Assembly: GCA_009746045.1 (NCBI GenBank)
Contig: RPFO01000065.1
Location: 5,531,412 to 5,595,411, forward strand
Length of the DNA: 64,000 nucleotides
Direction of reading: 5' to 3'
DNA from: Mesostigma viride
Lineage: Eukaryota; Streptophyta; Mesostigmatophyceae; Mesostigmatales; Mesostigmataceae
This document shows positions 34,779-46,946 of the stretch, in pieces (within the stretch, counting starts at the first letter, position 1; every line of letters starts with the position of its first letter). A program made the translations under genes and the position numbers. The notes under the pieces were generated by a model. That model did not search any database and had not been told where the DNA came from. It saw only the letters and a program-made list of their open reading frames with translations.

Positions 34779-35288
34779 GTCCACATCCCCCACCGCTGGC
34801 ATCCGGGCCCCCTCCACCACGGTCGCCCCATCCCCCAGCATCCCCCCCTCCTCCGCCTCGGCTGTCCAGTACACCGGCCCTGCCATCGCCACCTCCACCG
34901 CCCTCCCCCCCAATGCCTGCGGGGCAGTGCCAAGACGCAGACAGTGACCTGAGGCAGGACCTGATCGCTGCCTTGAACGCGCGGGAATGCCAGCTCCCCT
35001 CCTACGCGCAAGAACAGGTGTCTGGCTGCCCGGACAGCAGCTGTGGGGTGGGTGCCGGCGACAGGCCCTGCTGCGCGTGCCTGGGTGAGCTGCTGGAGGT
35101 GTTCCTGATCTCTCAAAGCGCGGCCACGGGGCAGCGGAACGTGCAGGTGCTGGCGCGCTGCGGGTCGTTGAGCGTGGGAGGCTGCCGCCTGGCTGCCTTC
35201 ATTGGAGCCATGAGCGTGTGCGTGGGCACCAACACGACTAACAGCCCCGACTTGAGGGAAGGAGTGGCAGCATTGCGGGAGCTCACAG
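34779..35288 (+). CDS. Exon E19: B-type module, array copy 5 (intact)
   Basis: 510 bp, phase 1-1. Both C-runs have seven C and the module is in frame with the acceptor. It carries ARCGSLSVGGCRL where the other B copies have ARCGLLSVGGCHL, so it keeps or has regained the consensus shared with A modules. The intron after it differs from those of the array. Confidence 0.75.
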
Positions 35289-36597
35289 GTAATGCACGCT
35301 CTGTTTTCTCCGGGTGTTTCGCAGTGCAGCTGAGGCTAAGGTCTCATAAAAGGCTCTGCTTTCTTTTCTGGCGGGTGCCTGATCACACCGAGGGAAAAGC
35401 TACGCGTGTTCCGGGGAAATTATATATCAGTTTCCCTGCTGCAGGCTGTCATCCGCGCCCAGTGCTTGGTGCCCAGTGCATGGTGCCCAGTGCACAGCTC
35501 AGATGCTTCTGTGTATGTGTCGCTGCCTGCTCCCCTCTTCTTGTGGCCTGCGGTAGCCACGCCAGGTGGCTGTTGCATGTCGTGGGGGCATACACAAAAG
35601 CGCATACCATGTGCCAGGCATGACATGCGCATGCAAGACTTGTGCACATATGGGGGCATGCGTGCGTTGCTTGGGTGATAGGTACAACGTCCAGCGTATT
35701 TGTGTGTTTGTTAGATGGGTTCGCAATCAGAGTGGGCCGCATTAGTATTAATATCGTCCACAAATAAGTATTTTCGTTTTAGAAATCATGGTTTTTCTAT
35801 GCGGCACACAGTGATGGGATTCTTTTCCTCCAGTTCCGAGCACGTTACCAGCTTGTGATACCTGCAATCCACCAAGCTCCACGAGCTGTACTCAAATCCA
35901 GTGTCAAACTTGAACAGGGGTCGCTTACTTTACATCAGTTTATATGCCGCCCACGCTAACTAGGTACATCACCAATGTCTGGGTGCGCAAATATTGTGGG
36001 CGCCACTACTGGCGGCATCTCTCCCCAAAATATCGGTTCGCAAACACTGTGGCCCACACTAAATACGCAGGACATGTACCACAGGGTATTATCTGTGTTC
36101 CTGGAGCAGCCTTGATGGTGTGGCGCTGATAGTGTTTACGCAATATATTTCTACACGATCGGAGTGTTGTAGCTTTGTATGCTGTGAACGGATGCCGGGT
36201 GTGAATGGTTGGCCGCCAGACTACGTAGAAGTAACGGACAGGACTGGGACATGATCTTATCTAGGCCATTTAAGGCGTTCAGGAGAATCATGTGTGTGAA
36301 TGCTGTATAGGCCTGAAAATATGCTTCCATCTCGGTGCTTTCATCCTCGTGCATTCGGTCGGGTTTTAATAAGAGCGTGAGTTTTACCCATGAAAGGCGT
36401 CCATTCTTATCACTCTGTCGAAATTCAAAGTTCCCACCAGGGTATGCAAGACCCAGGTAGCACCCCACGCCCTTTGCACCACCTTGCCTTGTGCATCATG
36501 CATACATCAACCATTGATTCTTGCACTTTGTCCACTTGTCTTTTGGATGAGCATGGCTGATGTCCTCTCACTGCCGTCGTAATGCGTGTACCTGCAG
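35289..36597 (+). other. Intron 19
   Basis: GTAATG...CTGCAG, about 1.3 kb, lying outside the tandem array. No gene or recognisable repeat, apart from short runs of GCCCAGTGC repeats at about 35458-35492. Confidence 0.5.
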
Positions 36598-37194
36598 GGA
36601 TTCTGCCACCACCGTCTCCTCCCTCTCCCCCACTGCCACCACCACCTTCAGGGCCGCCCCCATCCACCCGGCCACCCCTACCTTCCCCACCGCCACCACC
36701 CTCCCCACCGCCACCACCCTCCCCACCGCCACTACCTTTCCCGCCGCCTCCACCTTCCTCGCCACCGCCATCTCCTAGGCCACCCCCGGCATCACCGCAT
36801 GCCCCACCACCAAACTCGCCTATGGAGGGCTGCGCCGAAGCAGATTTCGCTCTGTCCTATGCCCTGATCGTGGCCCTCTCCGAAGAGCCCGTGTGCCAGT
36901 TCCCCTCCTACCTGCACGATGCCGAGACCGGCTGCCCCGACAGCAGCTGTGCGTCGGGCAGCAGTGGCCTGCGTTGCTGCCCTTGCCTTGACCAGCTGCT
37001 GTCGGTGTTCGAGAGGTCTAGGGACCCTACCACGGGGGAGCTGTACCTGCAGGTGCTGGCACGCTGCGGGTCGTTGAGTGTGGGCGGCTGTGCCATACCT
37101 GTGTACATCCAAGCTATGAGTTTGTGCGTGGGGACAAGCGCAGCGAATTCCCCTAATCTGACGGCTCGAGTGGAGGCCATCCAAGCTATCATGG
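36598..37194 (+). CDS. Exon E20: 10-Cys module 15
   Basis: Phase 1-1, 597 bp, open. Pro linker of about 75 residues, then EGCAEADFALSYALIVALSE, PVCQFPSYLHDAETGC, SSCASGSSGLRCCPCLDQLL, ARCGSLSVGGC and MSLCVGTSAANSPNLT. A-like at its N-terminal half and divergent after CCPCL. It is the last 10-Cys module. The donor is ATGG|GTAAGC. Confidence 0.75.
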
Positions 37195-38488
37195 GTAAGC
37201 TGCCTTGATTGAGCAGAAAACATCTCACCAGATTGATAAAGCTTGTTAAGTCATCACAAGGAAGCTTGTCAGAGATTACGAAGGAACGCACTGGTAGGCG
37301 AAATGGGTAGGAGGTATGCAACATATGGACTTTGGTCGAAATGATTTGCTGCCGATGGTGTTGGTTTTCTCGGCACAGGCTTGGTGTGGGTTTATATTAC
37401 TGCATGCGATCGTCTCAACTGTTTATTGGACTGTGTGAACTTTTCACGAGTGCCATGTATTTGTATGTCACTTTGAATGCCCACAAAGATATTTTTCGAG
37501 GCTCGCTGAGCTTTGCCAACTCATATTGCGTGTCACACATCCAACGTGCACTCCGTTTCGCCCCGACGGACCCATTTTGGCAAAGGTGTACGGTCAGCCA
37601 TTTTTCACTTTGGCTGGTGACGGACGGCGCTGGACGGCAAAAAAGTGTGTGGGCTCAAGTAGGAAAATGGGGGGGTATGTCCCCCCCCCCCTCATAAGTA
37701 GCGGTAGTTGGCATGCAAGGTCTGTGCCTACAGCATACCCAGGGTGCCACGGACGGGGCGGCTTGCTTCGTAATTTCACGAATCAAACTACCGCCTTTCA
37801 CAGCGTTTGGAGCGTGGCGTGTTGTCCAGCCCCACTTGGCTCTGCCAGGCAGGAGAGTAGCGACACGCTTTGATGTTTAAGATTGTGATGTTTAAGATTG
37901 TCAGCCCTGGATTCGATTGTTGGTTTAAGATCGCAGCCCTGGATCGGTCGGGACCCCTTCTTAAACCTGAAGCTGGTGGTGTAGAGAACCACTCGCTTGA
38001 ACCACTCACTTTGATCGTTTCGTGGTGTTTTCCCTTGTTCCAGCGCACTCATCGCTCTCGCAGCCAGCCAGTATGTAGTCTGTTGCCTGCCATGATCACA
38101 GCCACTGGGAGTACCAGATGGTGTTCCTGTTATTGTGAACGCTGTAGACTATGTTTGGTAACAGTACCTACGTTGATTTTGTGGAACGCCCCAGCTTAAC
38201 ACTGGGATACTGAAATAGCCAGCAACGTGCACTATGTGACCCTCTCCATGAAGCCAGGGAACTTTGTGCAAAGCTGGAGTGTGCGTGACAAACGAAATCA
38301 CATGCCAAACGGCGTACGCATGACAAAGGCACACCGTCGCTTTCCGCCTTGTGAAGCACTTGGGACCGCCGCCATGGTATCAATACTGAACATTACAACT
38401 AATTACAAGCATGTAAATACACTACAAACTTGTTGACCTGCTCATTGCTGAGGCGTGGTTCCGTCTTACTCCTGGGTCACCCTGGCAG
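37195..38488 (+). other. Intron 20
   Basis: About 1.3 kb, GTAAGC...GGCAG. No gene recognised. A 15-bp direct repeat (TGATGTTTAAGATTG) occurs at about 37872-37902. Confidence 0.5.
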
Positions 38489-39169
38489 GTCTGGCAGCCC
38501 CACCACCGCCACCTTCACCGGCATCAGCTCCGCCCCCACTCCCGCCGCCGCCTCCTTCACCACCAGCCGCGTTTCCCCCCTTGCCTCCGCCCCGTGGAAT
38601 ACCTGGACCACCTTCCCCCGCGGCACCCCCGCCCCTCATCGCATGCTCCGCGCAACCCCAGGAGTCGACGGTTCACCTTCCTCTTGCCCGGGCCCCCTGG
38701 ACAGTACCCACCCAGATCCCACAAGTGCTTGAGACAGCAGACCTTCGCCTGGCAGCCGTCACGCTACGGCTTGAAACCACCATGCAGGCGGCGGTGGCTC
38801 TTGAGAACATGCAACTGACATCGACCAGTGCCGCATTCAACGTCAGTGGGCTCGTCGTTATGTCGTCGGCCACATTTCCTGGAATCTCCCTTTCCGTCCG
38901 CCCCCACTGGGAGGGCTTGGCCACCCTGGCTGCATACGACGGCGCGTTGGACTTCAACGGTGCCTCCAACAGAAACATCTCCAACACGACATCCCAGGTG
39001 GCCAGTGCCACGTTTGGCCCAGCCAACGCCACCGCGCTGTCTGCCTTCCTTGGCACCGGGTATCTGCCGCTGTCTGTCACCGCCAGCTCTGTGGGCAGCG
39101 CTCAGGGGGTTGCCTCGGTTCACACGGCGCACATGGCGGCGGTCATCATTGTTACCTATGCTTGCAAAG
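38489..39169 (+). CDS. Exon E21: choice-of-anchor-E-like module 1
   Basis: Phase 1-1, 681 bp, open. Pro linker of about 50 residues, then a ~175-residue module bounded by IACSAQPQES and VTYAC. Features in order: PLARAPWTVPTQIPQVLETA, LRLAAVTLRLET, VALENMQ, WEGLATLAAYDGALDFNG, FLGTGYLPLSVTASS, and HTAHMAAVIIVTYAC. The succession of a leading pair of strands, N-rich middle, Y/F-D-G-x-x-D-F-x-G motif, F-x-G-x-G strand and terminal V-T-Y matches my memory of the bacterial choice-of-anchor E domain. Several N-glycosylation sites (NVS, NIS, NTT, NAT). Extracellular; function unknown. Confidence 0.7.
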
Positions 39170-40613
39170 GTGAGTTGCTCGAGGCAGGATTGGATCAATC
39201 CAACAAAAGCAGTTGGTATTTTCTGACTGGCCTTCAAGGTTTGTGGTTGAAGGTTGTAGTGATCGCAAATGTAAAGCGTGTGGCAGTCATGGTTGGTGAC
39301 GAGGCAGAAAAGTGATAGCTATTTTCTGATGGAAAACTGCAGCATTTCTTGGAAGAACAACAGCCGTGTTACCACATTGTACTATCATAAGCAACCCAGC
39401 AATTCCAACACTTTGACACAAGAACTAAGAGGCGTTCCTTGCTCATGCAGGACCCGTAAATGATTGGTGACATGTGCATTGGAGGCCGATGAGATACCTG
39501 AGCCACCAAGGGCATGTCACTTGCTGATTCTCAGAGGATGGACCAGTAAATAGGGAAGTACCATCCATTCATAATTCTTAGTCCTTTATTCCACCCTGCC
39601 TCTTTGACCATCCAACAAGTTGAAGTGTCGTGATGCGATACTCACCTCGGAGCCCATGATGCAGATGCTTTTGTTCAGATAAAATCACTCGCTGAGGAAG
39701 AGTGTGCAATGTATATGATGTGCTTATCAGCGATTAAGGGTCCCATCATGGTTGCACTGCTGGATTTGAACCACGGTTGCATAATGCTAGGGATGGCATG
39801 CGTCCTTGTATCAGCTTCCTCGAGATAAATCGGTCACCTCCAAGTGAAATGACCTTGTTTTGGCTCGTGACATGCGTAAGCCACGCATGCGTACCTACTT
39901 GGCTTAACGCTAACCATTCGGCCAAGTTTCGGGAGTGCTTATGTTCCGATGTGGTTTTTATGCACATTGTACTGAAGCATTCTCCATAGTCACCTAGACA
40001 CGCGTCTGGCTTTCTGCACCTCTGTGCATGCCGTTTGCCACTAGGCAGTCAAGCAATCTGATGAGGTCTTTCATTGTGTAGGACGGTGGCATGTCCTTTT
40101 CTGTGTAAGAGGAGGCATGAGCTAAGGCTACTGAAGCATGTAAGTACAATTTGATTTTTGCGTTGGGCATATGCGCTGAAGCATCTGCCTGGCAGGAGAC
40201 TGGCACAATTAGCCAAGCTATGTCCTGACCAGTTTGCGTGCACGTGCACACTGATATTGGCTCGCTGCATATAATTGCAACACTGGCTACTGGCTTGCAT
40301 GACACATGACTATTGTATGGCACAGCGCAACGCTTCTTGGCACACGAAAGGAGCCATCAAGTTGTTTTCAGCCAAGTTTCCAATTCCACTTACATCGTTC
40401 AACAAACGAAATGACACACTGGGTAGGGCATTGCCGACTGCGCAAGCAAACTTACCAGGGAAAGGTGTTTCCGGCATCCCAGAGATCCAAGCAGGCCAAC
40501 CTCGAGTCCCAAGGCAAAGTAAAGCCGTATTTTGCAACGATGTAATAAGAGATGATTCTCCATTCAGACATGATGCTGTGTGTATGAACCCTTCATGCTG
40601 CTATGTCCTGCAG
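39170..40613 (+). other. Intron 21
   Basis: About 1.4 kb, GTGAGT...CTGCAG. No gene or mobile element recognised. Confidence 0.5.
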
Positions 40614-41414
40614 GTGCAACGCTACCTCCGCCTCCGTTGCCACCTCCACCATCACCACACCCTCCACCATCACCACTTCCACCTCCCTCTCCTACACCAC
40701 CATCACCACCCCCACCTCCCTACCCGCCTCCACCATCACCACCACCTCCTGCCTCCCCATCAACACCACAACCACCACCACCCTCTCCCCCTCCCCTGCC
40801 ACCACCTCCCCCTCCCTCCCCACCCCCACCTTCACCACCACTGCCGCCTCCCCCTTCGACGCCGCCCTTGACTCCGCCACACATCGCATGCTCCGCGCAA
40901 CCCCAGGAGTCTTCCGTGCGCCTTCCTCTTGCCCGGGCCCCCTGGACAGTACCCACCCAGATCCCACAAGTGCTTGAGACAGCAGATTTGCGCCTGACAG
41001 CCGTCACGCTACGGCTTGAAACCACCATGCAGGCGGCGGTGGCTCTTGAGAACATGCAACCGACGTCAACCAGTGCCGCATTCAACGTCAGTGGGCTCGT
41101 TCTTATGTCGTCGCCCGCATTTCCTGGAATCTCCCTTTCCGTCCGCCCCCACTGGGAGGGCTTGGCCACCCTGGCTGCGTACGACGGCGCGTTGGACTTC
41201 AACGGTGCCTCCAACAGAAACATCTCCAACACGACATCCCAAGTGGCCAGTGCCACGTTTGGCCCAGCCAACGCCACCGCGCTGTCTGCCTTCCTTGGTA
41301 CCGGGTATCTGCCGCTGTCTGTCACCGCCAGCTCTGTGGGCAGCGCGCAGGGGGTTGCCTCGGTTCACACGGCGCACATGGCGGCGGTCGTCATCGTTAT
41401 CTATGCTTGCGAAG
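40614..41414 (+). CDS. Exon E22: choice-of-anchor-E-like module 2
   Basis: Phase 1-1, 801 bp, open. Pro linker of about 90 residues (PPPSPPPPS and variants), then the module with IACSAQPQESSVRLPLARAP, YDGALDFNG, LGTGYLPLSV and VIYACEG at the donor GAAG|GTGAGT. About 95% identical by eye to the E21 module, far more than expected for free divergence, so duplication was recent or conversion has occurred. Confidence 0.75.
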
Positions 41415-42290
41415 GTGAGTTGAGGCAATGAGTGGATACCAAGTTTGAAGCTGGTCAACCAAGACAGTTTGGTAGTCGTGAATCGCCTGCATGAGTGGGT
41501 CAAGGTTTTGTGATAGTTACAATTATTGAGTGGAAGTTTGAGTGTGTAAGACAGAAAAGTGACGAGCAGTTGCTGATGAAGTTCTGCAGCTGTTCTGGGT
41601 GAAGCGACAGATATTTTGCTACTTTGTACTATTATTAGTGACCCAGCACTCCTAAACTCTATGACATATTTCACTGCAGTAAAAAGGCCGCGTCTCGGTG
41701 TTAGAGGATCCGTGTATGGCTGTCCTTGGGGGCTGATCCTTGATGCACGAAGGGAATTTCACTTGCTAATTCTCAGAAAACAAATCAGTATGCTCCTCTT
41801 TGACCCCGTATTACAATGAAGCGGGCTGCTGTGACGAAGCACAACGGATAATGAAGCAGTTTACGATGCAGGTGCTTACTTAGACAGGATATAGAAGCTT
41901 TTGATGATGGGATCACTATCGCTATCTGTGCTGTATATGTGTTACTGGGTTCATATAGTCCTTATTTCAGATTACGCAGATTTCTTCACCATGTGCTGGC
42001 TGAAAGATGCTGTTGAGTTGTTTTGTCTTCCATTCACGCCACCTCAACACACCAAGTTCAGCAACATTTCGCAACAAGCAGGAATAGGCCTTTTACCCAC
42101 GGTCCACATGCATCCATCAAGGAGACCGGTTCCGGGCATCACAGAGGCCTTCAGCAGGCAACCCCACGCCCCAAGGCAGCAGATATCTTTCATGGACTGC
42201 TCCGCATCCTATGTCGTGTGGTACACCGAAGCTGACCCATTTAAACACGATGCTGCGTGTGTGAACCTCGCCAACTTCTTTCTGCTGCAG

Positions 42291-43802
42291 TTGTGACACT
42301 GCCACCGCCGCCACTGCCACCGCCGCCTCCCTCTCCACCCCCACCATCACCATCACCTCCTCCCTCCCCACCACCACCATCACCACCACCACCTCCCTCT
42401 CCACCTCCGCCATCGCCACCCCCTCCTCCATCACCACCACCACCAGCACCACCCCCACCTCCCTCTCCACCACCACCATCCCCACCACCACCTCCCTCTC
42501 CACCACCACCATCGCCACCCCCTCCTCCATCACCACCACCACCATCACCACCCCCACCTCCCTCTCCACCACCACCATCCCCACCCCCCCCTCCCTCCCA
42601 CCACCACCATCATCACCACCACCACCTCCCTCTCCATCTCCACCATCACCACCCCCTCCCTCTCCACCTCCACCATCGCCACCACCTCCTCCCTCCCCAC
42701 CTCCGCCATCACCACCACCCCTCCCTCCCCACCTCCACCATTACCACCACCACCTCCCTCCCCACCTCCACCATCACCACCACCCCCTCCCTCCCACCAC
42801 CCCCGTCACCACCTCCCCCTCCCTCCCCACCTCCACCATCACCACCCCTCCCTCCCCACCTCCACCATCACCACCACCACCTCCCTCCCCACCACCACCA
42901 TCACCACCCCCACCTCCCTCCCCACCACCACCATCACCACCTCCCCTCCCTCCCCACCACCACCATCACCACCCCCTCCCTCCCCACCTCCACCATCACC
43001 ACCCCACCTCCCTCCCCACCCCACCATCACCACCCCACCTCCCTCTCCACCTCCCCCGTCACCACCTCCCCCTCCCTCCCCACCTCCACCATCACCACCC
43101 CCTCCCTCCCCACCTCCACCATCACCACCACCACCACCTCCCTACCCACCTCCACCATCACCACCCCACCTCCCGTTCCACCTCCCCCGTCCCCACCTCC
43201 CCCCTTCCCACCCCCATCATCCCCACTACTGCCGCCTCCCCCTTCGACGCCGCCCTCGACTCCGCCACACATCGCATGCTCCGCGCAACCCCAGGAGTTC
43301 ACGGTGCGCCTTCCTCTTGCCCGGGCCCCCTGGACAGTACCCACCCAGATCCCACAAGTGCTTGAGACAGAAGACCTGCGCCTGGCAGCCGTCACTCTAC
43401 GGCTTGAAACCACCATGCAGGCGGCGGTGGCTCTTGAGAACATGCAACCGACGTCGACCAGTGCCGCATTCAACGTCAGTGGGCTCGTCGTTATGTCCTT
43501 GCCCACATTTCCTGGAATCTCCCTTTCCGTCCGCCCCCACTGGGAGGGCTTGGCCACCCTGGCTGCGTACGACGGCGCGTTGGACTTCAACGGTGCCTCC
43601 AACAGAAACATCTCCAACACGACATCCCAAGTGGCCAGTGCCACGTTTGGCCCAGCCAACGCCACCGCGCTGTCTGCCTTCCTTGGCATCGGGTATCTGC
43701 CGCTGTCTGTCACCGCCAGCTCTGTGGGCAGCGCGCAGGGGGTTGCCTCGGTTCACACGGCGCACATGGCGGCGGTCGTCATCGCTACCTATGCTTGCGA
43801 AG
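42291..43802 (+). CDS. Exon E23: giant Pro-rich linker plus choice-of-anchor-E-like module 3
   Basis: Phase 1-1, 1512 bp, a single open frame. The ~330-residue linker starts as SPPPPPSPPPP but passes through His-rich and Thr/Ile-rich stretches (about 42600-43200), where the same CCACCATCACC DNA is read in shifted frames, before returning to Pro and to the module (IACSAQPQEFTVRLPLARAP...VIATYACEG). Net length is divisible by three, so the module stays in frame. Confidence 0.7.
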
Positions 43803-44678
43803 GTGAGTTGAGGCAATGAGTGGATACCAAGTTTGAAGCTGGTCAACCAAGACAGTTTGGTAGTCGTGAATCGCCTGCATGAGTCGGTCAAGGTTTTGTG
43901 ATGATTCCAAGGATTGAGCGGCAGTTTGAGTGTGTAAGACAGAAAAGTGACGAGGAGTTGCCGATGAAGTTCTGCAGCTGTCCTGGGTGAAGCGACAGAC
44001 ATTTTGCTACTTTGTACTATTATTAGTAACCCAGCACTCCTAAACTCTATGACATATTTCACTGCAGTAAAAAGGCCGCGTCTCGGTGTTAGAGGATCCG
44101 TGTATGGCTGTCCTTGGGGGCTGATCCTTGATGCACGAAGGGAATTTCACTTGCTAATTCTCAGAAAACAAATCAGTATGCTCCTCTTTGACCCCGTATT
44201 ACAATGAAGCGGGCTGCTGTGACGAAGCACAACGGATAATGAAGCAGTTTACGATGCAGGTGCTTACTTAGACAGGATATAGAAGCTTTTGATGATGGGA
44301 TCACTATCGCTATCTGTGCTGTATATGTGTTACTGGGTTCATATAGTCCTTATTTCAGATTACGCAGATTTCTTCACCATGTGCTGGCTGAAAGATGCTG
44401 TTGAGTTGTTTTGTCTTCCATTCACGCCACCTCAACACACCAAGTTCAGCAACATTTCGCAACAAGCAGGAATAGGCCTTTTACCCATGGTCCACATGCA
44501 TCCATCAAGGAGACCGGTTCCGGGCATCACAGAGGTTTTCAGCAGGCAACCCCGCGCCCCAAGGCAGCAGATATCTTTCATGGACTGCTCCGCATCCTAC
44601 GTCGTGTGGTACACCGAAGCTGACCCATTTAAACACGATGCTGCGTGTGTGAACCTCGCCAACTTCTTTCTGCTGCAG

Positions 44679-46209
44679 TTGTGACACTGCCACCGCCGCC
44701 GCTGCCACCGCCGCCTCCCTCTCCACCCCCACCATCACCATCACCTCCTCCCTCCCCACCACCACCATCACCACCACCACCTCCCTCTCCACCTCCGCCA
44801 TCGCCACCCCCTCCTCCATCACCACCACCACCAGCACCACCCCCACCTCCCTCTCCACCACCTCCCTCTCCACCACCACCTCCCTCTCCACCACCACCAT
44901 CGCCACCCCCTCCTCCATCACCCCCTCCTCCATCACCACCACCACCATCACCACCACCACCTCCCTCCCCACCACCACCATCCCCACCCCCTCCTCCCTC
45001 CCCACCACCACCATCACCACCACCACCTCCCTCTCCATCTCCACCATCGCCACCCCCTCCCTCTCCACCTCCACCATCGCCACAACCTCCTCCCTCCCCA
45101 CCTCCGCCATCACCACCACCCCCTCCCTCCCCACCTCCACCATTACCACCACCACCTCCCTCCCCACCTCCACCATCACCACCACCCCCTCCCTCCCCAC
45201 CAGCCCCGTCACCACCTCCCCCTCCCTCCCCACCTCCACCATCACCACCCCCTCCCTCCCCACCTCCACCATCACCACCACCACCTCCCTCCCCACCACC
45301 ACCATCACCACCCCACCTCCCTCTCCACCACCACCATCACCACCTCCCCCTCCCTCCCCACCACCACCATCACCACCCCCTCCCTCCCCACCTCCACCAT
45401 CACCACCCCACCTCCCTCCCCACCCCCACCATCACCACCCCCACCTCCCTCTCCACCTCCCCGTCACCACCTCCCCCTCCCTCCCCACCTCCACCATCAC
45501 CACCCCTCCCTCCCCACCTCCACCATCACCACCACCACCACCTCCCTACCCACCTCCACCATCACCACCCCAACCTCCCGTTCCACCTCCCCCGTCCCCA
45601 CCTCCCCTCCCTTCCCACCCCCACCATCACCACTACTGCCGCCTCCCCCTTCGACGCCGCCCTCGACTCCGCCACACATCGCATGCTCCGCGCAACCCCA
45701 GGAGTTCACCGTGCGCCTTCCTCTTGCCCGGGCCCCCTGGACAGTACCCACCAAGATCCCACAAGTGCTTGAGACAGAAGACCTGCGCCTGGCAGCCGTC
45801 ACTCTACGGCTTGAAACCACCATGCAGGCGGCGGTGGCTCTTGAGAACATGCAACCGACGTCGACCAGTGCCGCATTCAACGTCAGTGGGCTCGTCGTTA
45901 TGTCCTTGCCCACATTTCCTGGAATCTCCTTTTCCGTCCGCCCCCATTGGGAGGGCTTGGCCACCCTGGCTGCATACGACGGCGCGTTGGACTTCAACGG
46001 TGCCTCCAACAGAAACATCTCCAACACGACATCCCAAGTGGCCAGTGCCATGTTTGGCCCAGCCAACGCCACCGCGCTGTCTGCCTTCCTTGGTACCGGG
46101 TATCTGCCGCTGTCTGTCACTACCAGCTCTGTGGGCAGTGTACAGGGGGTTGCCTCGGTTCACACGGCGCACATGGCGGCGGTCGTCATCGTTACCTATG
46201 CTTGCGAAG
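44679..46209 (+). CDS. Exon E24: giant Pro-rich linker plus choice-of-anchor-E-like module 4 (frameshifted)
   Basis: 1531 bp, one base off a multiple of three. The linker is open from the acceptor in Pro frame, then His and Thr frames. The module (VRLPLARAPWTVPTKIPQVL ... VIVTYACEG) lies in a different frame from the one reaching it, so a net +1 indel is somewhere in the CCACCATCACC tract (about 45300-45640). The donor GAAG|GTGAGA is phase 1 in the module frame. Otherwise a close copy of E23. Confidence 0.6.
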
Positions 46210-46526
46210 GTGAGATGAGGTCGTGGCGGGTGAGTCTGAATAGTATTGCGAAAGGACACAGTTCACTAAACATTGTAAGGAAGCTTTGTGCCGAGTGGCA
46301 AAAGGTCCGAACAATATTCACCTAACTGATGCCAAGTGCGAGCGTCGCGTCTGCCGAGAATAGTGCTCTGATTGTCACACGTTTTTGTCTGGCCCCTATC
46401 GTTGGCAAGCGTGGCAGTTCACTCTTCCAGTAATTCCGCCACACCGCTACACCAACATTCACGTGTGGGCTGAAAGGTGTTGGTCTGGCTGAGAAACTGA
46501 CACCACAGGCCTTGGAATACATGGAA

Positions 46527-46946
46527 AGCAAAGAAAGAGGCCGACAAAACCAGCCAGAGCGGCTTTTAGTCGCAAAACCTCCCTTATCCCTAGCTAACTG
46601 ACGTCATTAAACCCTTATGTTTAGTGGATGCTAGTAAGACGCTAACCGTACAGACCGGGGGTAGAATATCCCGAATCTGCACGGCTAGTATTAAATAATG
46701 CGTAGGTTGTTCTTTTCAGGGGCACTGCACCTCACGCCCCGTTCCGCCCGGGTATAATCAACCCAAGCGCGGAACGCACATTTTATTTAATTCATTTTTC
46801 AACCATGCACTATATTGCATCTACTAATCACAAAAGCTCTAGCCAAACAGCTACGAGTAAACACTGCGACCTATAAGCCGCTCATCCAGCGGCCTCTTGT
46901 TCCCGCATTCACGTATAGAAGAAACTCCGTTCAAAGAACCCCGATT
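46527..46946. repeat. Left 420-bp direct repeat
   Basis: Runs from AGCAAAGAAAGAGG to AAAGAACCCCGATT. Contains a TATA-like GGTATAATC at 46751 and two short inverted pairs, as could serve a promoter. Confidence 0.85.

Larger units (their letters stand above)
20863..35288 (+). repeat. 3.09-kb tandem amplification of an A+B exon pair
   Basis: Units start with TTTTGTTTGTCACCACC. A exons begin at 21053, 24138, 27228, 30316 and 33409 (spacing 3085-3093). B exons begin at 22423, 25506, 28598, 31684 and 34779. Introns are nearly identical between units. The last unit stops within the intron after B5, where GTAATGCACGC replaces GTAATATATGCC. Four full units plus an A-B remainder make a 14.4-kb array. 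Confidence 0.95.
41415..46209 (+). repeat. 2.39-kb tandem duplication containing E23 and E24
   Basis: Introns 41415-42290 and 43803-44678 have the same length (876 bp) and are nearly identical. Exons E23 and E24 follow with the same linker start (VVTLPPPPLPPPPP) and the same module. The unit length is 2388 bp in the first copy; the second copy is 19 bp longer, in the linker. Confidence 0.9.

Noticed and set aside
20863-35288. CRISPR-like or satellite array
   Set aside because: The periodicity is 3.09 kb with spliced coding exons inside each unit, so it is gene-internal segmental duplication.
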